Of a stretch of 64,000 bases of DNA, positions 23,420 through 33,508 are shown piece after piece. The DNA lies in NCBI GenBank assembly GCA_017607445.1, contig JAEVHH010000005.1:1617001-1681000 (forward strand), read 5' to 3'. The position numbers and the translations under genes were made by a program. Source of the DNA: Histoplasma ohiense. Its lineage: Eukaryota; Ascomycota; Eurotiomycetes; Onygenales; Ajellomycetaceae. Under the pieces are notes generated by a model that was not told where the DNA came from, searched no databases, and saw nothing but the letters and a program-made list of their open reading frames with translations. Within the stretch, counting starts at the first letter, position 1. Each line of letters starts with the position of its first letter.

Positions 23420-26400
23420 TTACTCCTCAAGCTCGAGTTGCAATTGGCTCTCTCGTCATGGAGAAGACAAGTTAGAACGTTGAGTTATGTATGTAGCCCA
23501 TGACTTAGGACTATGCTTATTTGAGGGGAAATACGGAGTACTTGGGGAGAAATCCCCTTGGATGGACAACTTACCCCATATTTTATTGGCGGATGCAACG
23601 ATGATCTTTGCTTTTGCGAGAAGCTTCGCGGGAACACGTTGCGAACCCTGGAGGTTTGCATTTCGTGGCTGGGCCTGTCGGACAGCATATTGCGCTCTAC
23701 CTTTAGCCGCGGAAATACAACAATAATAGTATTCTTGAAGGAGAGATTATGAATTATGAACCCGCAAACCAGCGGGAGAGGTTTGTTTTCATGGAAGGAA
23801 ATCGTAGCTCACCATCATCAAAACAGGCACCAGGTCCTTTGGGTCAGCCTCAGCCAGCGCCCTCAAGGACTTGAAACCATTCTCCCACAATAACCTTGCC
23901 GTTCGGCTCTTGACATATGCCACCTGGGCCATTTCCAGCAGGTCAGCTCGAGCTCCGGCATGCAGACGGTCACGCATGTGGTCTAGCACGACTGCCAGCA
24001 TGTCCCAACCCATGCGTTGGCAGAATTTAACAATACCTGCAGCAAATCCATGGCAGGTATGTGCCAGGGTTTGCACATTGCCTCGCGGGATGTTATATCT
24101 CTGCGCGATTGTTGATATGGGGACTTCGTTACTGAGGTCGCGCAGCTGGAAGGCTGTATATGCGCGTTGATAGATGCGTGCGATCGTCTCGTCCTTTATT
24201 CGAGTTCCGGACTGTGCCCTGTTACTAAAAATTAGCGGACTAGTTTCATGGGATTGAGCTTTGAGGTTTCCGTTTCGAAATATATTTACGAACGAATGGC
24301 GCCACCAGAAGGGACCGATGGATGGGATCTTAGATTGATTTACATTTTGTTCACGAACGCAGGCTCTACGCCTACAAACTGCAATGCACGAATACCACTT
24401 TCATCAAGGTTGTTCATTTGGTCCCGAAAAATCGACCAGTCGATATCAGTGGGGCTTGAATTTTGAAGAGGCGCGAACATATAGAAAATATGCATCTCCC
24501 CGTCCATGACGAAGGATTTAAGGGCACGCTTCAGTTCGTCGTGAATGAAAATACCATCTTCAGGGCTGAGCGAGGAGGATACCACAGCTTGCCCTAGTCG
24601 CGTCGGCTCGTAAGATTCGGCCTGCTCAAGATCCACGAGGCCGTTGTCGACTAGGTCCTCGAGTGTCTTGTCCACCATGGAAAATAGCTCAGCTGCTTCC
24701 ATATTCTGGTAGAGCAAGGTACACATTACATATTCGTTGATGGACTCCCGGCTAGAAACAAGTCTAGTGGCAATTGCCTCAAGAAGCGCCCTGGTCAACT
24801 CTGACATTAGCTGTAGTAAATAAACAAAGGGATGATTAACAGTTGATTCGGGGAACCTTTTAATGCCCCTTTTTTCAGGGGTTAAACCACTGGCGATGGC
24901 AGGCATTTCTGCCTCCAGTAATTCTGCCACTGCCTCTAGGTCGTCTTTTTGGCAACAGAGGTAAGTTTCCCCAACCTCATCCTTGCCCTTCCGACCAGCT
25001 CGCCCTCGCATCTGCCGTCTATTAAACTCAGTCATGGTTCAGAAGAGGGGGGGGTTCAAGGTGTATCAAAGCACATACAGCATAGCTGGGCCAACCAAAT
25101 CGCGGCCCATTCGAGCCCCGCAAAGAATAACTCGTCGTGCAGGAAGGTTGATCCCAGCTGCTAGGCTACATGTAGCGATTAGCACCCTAAGGGTGCCTTT
25201 ATCGTATGCCTCCGCAATTAAATCGCGTTCTTCCGTCGTTAAGCCGGCATCTAAGATCATTCAAACATGATAAGTTCCCTTATCGTTTGGAAAAGGGTGA
25301 AAATCATTAAACACTAACGGTGAAAAGCCACTCCTTTGATGACTGTCATTTGCAATACAGGGTCAAGCCCACAAGGCAGGCTCTGCAGCCCCGCGATTAG
25401 ATCCATCCGACGTTCCAACAGATCATTGTCCAACGCTGCTTCATCTGGCATCGCATGGCTAACAAGCACCGCATTACTCTGACATGCTTGTCGACTGCCA
25501 CAAAACACGAGAGCGCCATATCCGGAGAGAGCAGTTTCTAGGGCCAACGATACCATGGCATTGGCAGTTGGGTTCCCAAGCTCCTTATGCATCGATCGGT
25601 CAATTATTCTGCATGCAAGGGAATAATTTGGCGATGAGTCAGGCTTATTTAATTGCATAGCTGTTCTAAAGAACTCCTTTGAGCTTGTGGCAGGATATAT
25701 TGCATTGTTGTAAACCAGATGTTCTTGAATTGGTATGGGCCGATATTTGGAAATATAGTAATTCGCATGCAGCCATTTCGCGAGGACCTCAGTATTCTAG
25801 CATTACGGGTTCGTGAGTAAAACTTCTTCTTCGGTTTGCAATTATGGAGCACCAACCGATAATGTAGCACTCATACCAACGATTTGGATATCTTGCTGTA
25901 ATAACAATAATTTTGTAACCATAATCTCTATCAGATAACCACGGTGCTCATCATCAAGCATATGGAGCTCATCCAAGACAACAACGCCCAGGTCATTAAT
26001 ACTACATTCCTCAATGGCAGCATTCACTAACGAATTAGCCTAATGGGAAAGTTGAGGGATTAGCCAGATATTCTCCATGCTGATCGAAACAAGAAAAGAC
26101 GCCCATCAAACCTTTTCAATAGTACAAACGGCTATGTCAGTATCAGTCCAAGTAGCTCTAGTTTTGCTTCCGCCAAAAAATCCTGTAACCCGGATGGACT
26201 TCTGCGGTTGTTTCCATTTGGGTGCCGAAGAGGCCTCGTCTGCAGTGGTCGGCGTGTCAACGTTTTTATCCACACCTTCAACTACTCGGCGAAGCCACTT
26301 GAGCTTCTCCTGCACGAGAGCAACATAGGGAAGAACAACGATAGCTCTCTTGGCTGGATCCTCAATGACACGTTTCAGCATCAGCACATCTGCTACCAGG

Positions 26401-26957
26401 GATTTTCCACCGCCAGTTGGCGCGCTGTATACGAGGTTCTTTTCCGCAGTGAGATGACCTCGACCCAGAAGACAGGAAGCTTGCCATGGATAGATACAGT
26501 TCACGCCTAGAGAGGCAAAATTGGCAACCAACTGAGGGGGCAACCCATAGGATTGATGTGAAAGTGAGAGCAGAGGATTCTGCGATGGTCCTGGGGTTGA
26601 TGAAACAGCTTGCCGTTGCGAGTATTCAGATATGGTTTCACTGGATATCCCCACTGCATCCGGCACATCACGTATTTGGCTTGCAATGATACGTGAAGTG
26701 TTTGCTGTGGATGATAAAGTTGGACAAACAAATCCGTTGGACTTTAAAGCCGTGCTTTTCCTGACTGTTTGGATTGACTGCTGATTTATACTCTGAATCC
26801 GCGGAAACAAGATGTTTCCAGTGAGAGACCGCTTTGTTCCTGCGAAAGACGCGGTGGATTGTTGTCGCGCTATACCAATAGATGTTTCAGGTTCTTCAGG
26901 TTCTCGCGAGTGGATGGAGGCTAGAAAAGGATTCATTTCGCATTTGGTGTTGCCCAA
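23420..26957 (-). CDS. POLQ/HELQ-type superfamily 2 DNA helicase (helicase domain only)
   Basis: Ski2-like DNA helicase related to the helicase half of DNA polymerase theta and to HELQ/MUS301, acting in DNA repair. Nine exons on the minus strand: 26957-26112, 26039-25857, 25796-25319, 25250-25079, 25018-24857, 24790-24344, 24218-23813, 23674-23575 and 23451-23420, giving 941 residues. All helicase motifs are visible: Walker A SAPTGGGKS (178-186), DELH (305-308), VGMSATLS, ALVFCGSR, LIATCSLAAGINLPARRVI, and motif VI RQMRGRAGRKGKDEVGE. The C-terminal helix-hairpin-like part reads GFKSLRALAEADPKDLVPV and ends in KIWESQLQLELEE. No polymerase domain follows. The sixth intron in transcription order but fifth by motif position (24791-24856) is 66 nt and stop-free; removing it joins RGIKR to ALLEAIATR. 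The acceptor at 24219 has an alternative 6 nt away. The ATG could instead be at 26936. Confidence 0.9.
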
Positions 26958-27955
26958 AAATAAAACAGGAACAACACAGGGAAATTATCAAAAAATTTTC
27001 TATCATCATATTGTTATGTTATCACACTCGGCTCCTGGTCATTGTGATGTTGTCTTAGTCAAGCAAGAATACCTCTATCGTCAGTAAGATGCGGCTGCGA
27101 CCACTCAGAGCATCCCATTTTTGATGCTGCTTTAAGCCAATTCCTGGTCATGTGATGTGAAACCTTCACCACATCTCCTACATCTCTCATCAACAATCAT
27201 TTTTCACATATATCTCAGAGACAGTGATAGTTGTGATGTTATATCTACAAGTTATCAATACTTGACATTGTTGTAGAATAGTGATGTTTTACTTCATTAT
27301 AATATATAAATTCAATATCTTCTACTTCTTTGAAGTATTTTTTAGTTCGCTCTGCCTACCTACCTGCCTACCTATCTACTGACCTGCTTGAATGAATGAC
27401 ATCCACTGATGATATATCGATGATGGTATTGTTTAATAGCAACATAATGAATAATATGACTTCGCACTTTCGCTCCGTCCTGCCCAGCTGCATGTTTCAT
27501 GAAGCTCCTGCTCTAGAGTGTTGTGCCTGAGCGTTCCAACCCTTTGAAGAAACTAAAGATGCCTTCATCCCCTGGGATTTAGAGGTTCGCTCGCCCACCC
27601 CCGGAAGAGGGTTGCTACGGGCAGGCTGACCCTAGTATATCTTTATTGTTATAGAGTTCTAAAATCCTTCTTCAGATAAGCGGCGAGATTCCCGACCCAT
27701 TCCCAACATATTCATCCCCCCCTCATTTATCCCAGATCTTTTTAGTAAGTGTCCTTTTACTTCAATTTGTTAAATACTCTTTTAAATGCATTATTGTCTT
27801 ATTATTTTTCTTCTTTTCTGTAATAGATATTTATTTCAGGTAGATAGATATTCTCTATAGATAAATTCACTAATTAAATTATCTAATGAAGCTAAGTGCT
27901 GAGATTATTCAATTAATTACACAGTATTCAGACTCTGAAAAGATCATTTACTTCT
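26958..27955. other. Intergenic, 5' of the helicase gene, AT-rich, with an LTR-like remnant
   Basis: About 1 kb. The first part should hold the helicase promoter. The segment 27600-27720 resembles a segment at 45500-45600 and may be the 3' end of a degenerate LTR (listed separately). No gene was seen. Confidence 0.45.
27590..27720 (+). repeat. Candidate degenerate solo-LTR end (copy A)
   Basis: Shares the core TAGAGTTCTAA, followed within a few bases by CTTCTTC and then an AAGC/GAG-rich stretch ending near ACAT, with 45480-45600. Many differences are C/T transitions. The arrangement is like the R-U5 end of a copia-type LTR, but no TG...CA boundaries or target duplication could be fixed. Confidence 0.35.
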
Positions 27956-28795
27956 TTACTCTGATGTGATCATTGCAGCAGTGTGAGCATACTCGGCTTC
28001 GATCCAGAACTGCCAATCCCAATCAATCCAGTCATAAATTGCATTGCCAGAGTCTTGTCCCACTGTAGAAGAGGTGAAATATACTGACTGAGGAACAGAT
28101 TTGATTTGGTAACAACTGGATCATCTCTTCTGCGACCAAAGAGGATCAGTGAAGTCAAAGACAACAAGATCTTGTCTTGGGTCATCAAAGCCAGGCTTCT
28201 CCACCATGATGACATTTCTTGGCCTTAGGTCAGCGAGCAAGAGACAAATTTCGAACGGTGCGCATTTCAGACCTGTCAACAGGAATATTCAACGAATAAG
28301 ACCCATAGAACCTGGGTACTCGGCCCCCGTGCAACTTAGATAGGACATCGTAAGCATGAGCCTCGTGGGTATAATGCTTGTCCACGCAATGAACAGGATT
28401 AATAAATCCCTCCTCTTTGCTGAAATAAAGAAGGTCGTATATTTTGGCAACCAATGTTCTATTTGGTTGGAAGTATTGAAGATCAGGTCTAACTTCAAGA
28501 GCCTGCACAGTGAAGACCTGAGCATTGCAGCTGTTTCCAACCCTCAATCAAGAATCTTCAAGTTGACGGTGCGCGGCTCCATGTTTCCTGGTAAATTGTG
28601 GTGGATGTAAAGCTTGCGAAAACACGGAGGATGTCGCAGGAACCGTTCGACTAAGTGAAACTGTCTTCTTTCCACCCAACCAGCTTGAAAGTTACGGTAA
28701 CAATCTTTGGTCATGGGTATTGGTGGTTTCGGAAGGTCGGTGGACGGAGGATCTATAAGATGTTTGTATGCTTTGATAGAAACGGTGATCTTTTA
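27956..28795 (-). pseudogene. Decayed fungal protein-kinase-like gene
   Basis: On the minus strand, successive frames encode pieces of a fungal expanded protein-kinase-like family. The first piece includes MTKDCYRNFQAGWVERRQFH up to LKILD at about 28547. A TGA at 28544-28546 and a frame change then lead into LVAKIYDLLYFSKEEGFINP and the HYTHEAHAYDVLSKLHGG, VPRFYGSYSLNIP block. After EMRTVR (about 28260) the normal hinge and catalytic-loop lead-in are missing; a new frame resumes directly at LLLADLRPRNVIM (catalytic DxxxRN loop) and VVFDFTD (DFG-like). Two further frame changes (RRDDPVV..., then DWIDWDWQFWIEAEYAHT) carry it to a stop at 27956. At least four lesions plus an internal deletion rule out an intact kinase; introns cannot explain all the breaks. 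Confidence 0.8.
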
Positions 28796-31700
28796 TAGGT
28801 ACTAGATGGCTGCCGCTCGACCTTTCGGACTTTCTGATTTTCCGGACACACCCTGGGGCAACTGTACTTTAACATGTCAACTTCCAAACATCGACCTATT
28901 GTCACGATCCGGGTATACCGCATCACTCATCTTTCATGCCCCTAAGGAAATTCATCTAGGGCTTTACTAACTACAAGGCGTTGCCATATATCCAGACATG
29001 GTGCCGTCTTGCACAACTTCCGGTCTCGGGTTGATCTCGCAAACTCTAGATCTGGTATTTGACGAGAAATGGAAAGAGTCGGCCAAACTCAATAAAGGAA
29101 GACGGAGACAGGACTCGACTACATCACATTCTACTAGCTGAGAGCATACCTGCACTCCCAAATTTACCGATCAACGTGTCTCTCTGTCCAGCATCTCCAA
29201 ATGCTTTTCAGAGGAGCGGGTGGCTGACAAATCCAGAATTGATCAATGTAATGTAGTTATGGATAGTAGTTACATGTTTGGCTTCCCGGTGATCGGAGTT
29301 TCATTGGTTGAGCGTGCTCAAGCGGCAAAGAGAACCACTGATAGGTGGAAATCGTGACTGGGCTTATGCATTGTTTTTGCTTGCATATGATGTGGAGATA
29401 TCGACCAGTGATGTTTCTCCGTTTTCCGAACTCCAGCTTGTAGTGTGCGCTGGCATGGAACATTCCTTCACCTTTGTGATGGGTTACGTGATGCGGTATA
29501 AAGGAACGCTTCATCTGCAGCATTGTACTGTACATAACACTGGAAGACCGTTCTTATTTATTGAATCGAGATTGCTCCATAGCAACTCGAGGAGAGAAGG
29601 AATCGCCGCTGGACTTGAAAGGCAAATATGTCACTTAAACGGAAATCAACCAAGGCTACATCTTCATTGATGTTCGTTCGGTGGAAAGGAAACTACGCAG
29701 TAAGTTTGTTCATTAGCCAGCATCTAGGCAGACAGATAGACATCTTACACTCGTCGCTGAGATTTTACAGACCAGACAAGCGTCTGGGACAACAGGTGAG
29801 ATAGGCCGAAGTTGTCAATAGAAGACCTCATAGCTGTTATTCATTTGGCATTCATTTGGCATTCATTTGGCATTCCTTATGGCTACGGATGTTGTTAGTT
29901 ACCCTTTAACATTTGCCGTGTTCAATGGGAGAGTATGTGTTAATAGAAGACAAAAGGAGGATGTGGTGAACCAAAGACCAACTCTCGAAGCTACATAACG
30001 AGCAATCTATAATCTAACTACAGAGTAAACAGGTGGATGTCTGATTCCTGGAAGGATTAAAAAAAAAGTAGTAAACGCAACGAGGACGGCTGCGGGCATG
30101 TCTCGGCGCAATGACTCGCAAAAGGTCCACTTGTAATAATAATGGCTACTCCGGGACCAAATTGAGTAGGTAACCGATCGATTTTATTGCTCTTTTTTAA
30201 AACGATATGCAAAATTAAATAGCGCTCTCCATTCTGGAGAGTCATGGAAGTTATCAGGGCCGTGGCTGAACTAACTCAGGGAACAAGTTTTGCAATTTGC
30301 ACTCCGAACATACTTTAGCGGTTGATCATTGGTCCAACCGTCGAACGGCGCACCCCAGCAGGATCCAAGCGCGCACGCTCATAGGAAACCTGAAATGTTC
30401 CCTTTTAGCTTAGTGGAAAAATTCTCGGTTTGATACCCACTTCTACCAGCAGAGGTAGTTGGTACAGGTACTTGTACAGGTAGAGTACAAATTTGCCGAG
30501 TTCGGGCACAGTGAAGGAACCTGTGCTGCCTGCAATGTTTACTAGTGTCAGAGTTGCTAGGAACATCAGAAAGCACTCCGGAGGGCACGGGGGGAAGGAT
30601 TTCCGAATTTGTTGTTAACTTGTTGTGTTTCGCGTCTTTGCTATTTTAGTGAAGTCCACCTTGCGGAATAAATCAATGTAACTTGGAAGCTTATCAGCTA
30701 CCTGGTAAAGTACAGGGTTAGTGCACAGAAAAACCCATTTTTAGTTCCGCTGGCACTGGCGATGAAGAGGTAGTGGAAACAAGCACAGCCCTTTTCAACT
30801 CAAGAAAGGGTATCGGGTGAACAGGATGGGTAACTTAGGAATCCCTCGCCACACCCAGTTGATTGAAAGTCCTTGGAATTTCATTCTGTATGATTGAGTT
30901 ATGGGGTGTTCTGTCGGATGAGAGAGGCCTCTCTGACGTTTCTGATTCTGGGGACTGCGATGCAAACCAGTCGGCATGAAATCAAATGATGAGAATTACG
31001 ATAATAAGAAGAATTTCCCGCGTGTCTGTTGGTTGTGGATACACGGACGCTATGCTGCAGGCCACCCAATAACATGGATGGCAATGGAACATGTCCTTTC
31101 GACAAAGGCCTGGGGCCAGGAGTAACGATAAAAATAAAAGTCGAATGCAAGGGGATATTTGGAAATTTTCAACCCTCATCCAGCGGACAATGCCTTGTCC
31201 TGCATTCATCCCCCCCCATAAGGAGCACCCAACGTTGCGGAAACACGGTATCTGCCAAGAAAGTAAAGTTTATGTTTGCCGTAGTGGAAGTTATTTCTTA
31301 GACTTCTCGCCAGTCATATTGGAAGGGCGCACAGAAATGGAACTTGGCGGAGCGGGCGGCGTGTGGTTGAGCAAAGGACAAAAAAAAAATGAAGGAAAAC
31401 GATCACAGTTTGTCTTGATGTTGGCTGGTTGTGTGAGCTCGCGAAAGGTCAATAGCTAACTGGTTCTTATTTTCCCTATAGGGAGGGCATGTGTTATATC
31501 TCACTGGAAATATAGCTGTTCTTTTTCCTTCCTTTCCTTTCTTTTGATTTTTTTTTTTTCTTTTCTGTTCTTCTCTCCTCTTCTCCTTCTATCTTCTCCT
31601 AGCCGTCGAATCTGGGTAAAGAACTGAATAATGATACTGTCTATCTGCCTGATAAGTAGGTATTTGTAGATGTGGTAGCTTCTTAACTGGTTTTATTGCT

Positions 31701-33508
31701 TATTGGCCACGGTCAATCGCACACATTTTAAACATTACAAACGATCCATGGATATAACAGATTATTAACTTTGCAGGCTGCTGTATCTTGAGCATCGGGC
31801 ACAGCCAGAAGAATCTTCTTACGATGTACTATTTTCTACAGAGGATGGTTGCTGGAAACAAGAGGGGTCAAGGCGACTTATCCCCACTATTTAACACTAA
31901 CCAGGCGGGCCTGTGGGGATTTGCATCCATCATGTCGCCTGCCCAGATGCAAGACCGCTCAGAACAATGCATGTAAGCTGTGGTGGAAAAGGCACAGGTA
32001 TCTAAGATGGATGTTCTGGAGAAAACTGAAGGTTCGGGCATGATCATCAATTTCATTGTTGCCGGGTCATTCATAATCGTGATTCTCAAGCAGAATCCAT
32101 GCAGAAGGAAGAAGTAATTTTAGAGATAACTATCTCTTCTAGTTCGCTCACCCGTAGGAATGGATTCATAGCAATATATGGTTCCAATCTTTTCGTTGTA
32201 GGGCGTCAATTGCCAACATCCTCTCCATCTCTTCATCATCAATCATCAATCATCGTCATCATCATCAAAGGCCCGAGTGGGTGGGTTTCCTGCAGGGGCC
32301 GACTTGACTTCCGCTTCTTACGGAGCCAAAACTTCTCTTCTCCTCTTCCTCGACTTTTCTCGACTTTTCTCGGCTTCCTGCTTTCTCTTTTGTCTCTCTC
32401 GCTCCCATTTCTCGTTTCACTTCGCCTGCTGGGCCCCCTCTCATTCTCTCCCTGTTCCTCATCCTCCATCTATCTTCTTGTTTTTCCTTCTCTGATATCC
32501 CAGCTGCTCTCGCGTTCCCCACGCCACAACCACTTTGATATCAGCCATATCGCCAGTCTTCCAGCTGCTTGTTCCCTCTTCCTGGCTGTTCCTCCCGGTC
32601 CCTCCACGACGGATCCCCATCCGTACTCTCAGGTACTGCTCCCTGTTTGCTTGTCCCTCTATCTTCATCTCCCACTCCTCTCACCTCCATCTCTTCCTCC
32701 ATCCTCCATGCTCCATGTTCCATCTCCGCTCATCCCCCTCTTGGCTTCCCAATAATTCTGTCGGATCTGCAGTCGTTTCGCCCAGCTCCCAATATCAAAT
32801 CATCCTTTTCCCCACACGCCTTCGTGCTCCCCTGTGCGACTGACTCCCCCTACCCTGGTTCCTGCTGTGCGGTGAGATTTTTGATAGACTAGATCCATGC
32901 CCGCTCTCTGACTAGTCCAGTCCTCTTTTCACCATCATTCATATAAATCCCACCCGCTAAGCCCAAAAATCTTCCTGCGCTCACTGTTCTTGTTCTCCTC
33001 CCGGTCTTGCTCGCTTCTCTCTCCCATTCCCTTTATTTCCCTTTCTTGCTTTTCGTTTTTATTTCATATGCAACCCTATCCTGACCCTGATCCCCAAGCC
33101 TGTTTCATCATACCCGCGCCTGCGTTTCTTCTTTGTGGTGTTCTCCGCCCTGCATCCTCCTCCTCCTCCTCCCATCCCTGAACAGCCACAGCCTTCGTCC
33201 GCCAAAGTCTGTTTTGTCACAGCTCTGCTATTCATGGGCAACCCTCATCCATGGATACATTCTCCACGTTGATCTGCTTAGCACCACTCACCCATTCTTT
33301 TGCTACACAAACCCCATCACCACTCTAAACACCACACATACCACCCATCATCATTATTACTACTAACCATCATCGTTTCCGCCACTAATATTCACAACCG
33401 CTAATCTTAAAAAAGTAACCTCCACTAACACCCAACCCTCCTCCCCCGTTGCTGTGGATGTATCAATACGCCAACCGTTTTTCGACAGGTTACGCCTGAA
33501 CTTCAACA
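28796..33508. other. Intergenic, including the long C/T-rich leader of snt2
   Basis: 4.7 kb without a recognisable gene. It holds an 11-base unit repeated three times (ATTCATTTGGC, 29839-29871). From about 32220 to 33500 the plus strand is strongly C/T-rich, consistent with promoter and 5' untranslated leader of the downstream chromatin gene; a TTTTTCGACAG at 33478-33489 could be a leader-intron acceptor. Open frames in this stretch (for example 32099-32755) are compositional. Confidence 0.5.

Noticed and set aside
29308..29670. 120-codon plus-strand frame near the kinase pseudogene
   Set aside because: No family resemblance, and no neighbouring exon extends it in phase.
30400..30450. tRNA-like A box (TAGCTTAGTGG) and B box (GGTTTGATACC)
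   Set aside because: The two boxes are only about 10 bases apart, too close for a tRNA, and no acceptor stem can be formed.
32099..32755. 218-codon plus-strand frame upstream of snt2
   Set aside because: Lies in a C/T-rich leader; two other frames over the same span are equally open, so the openness is compositional.
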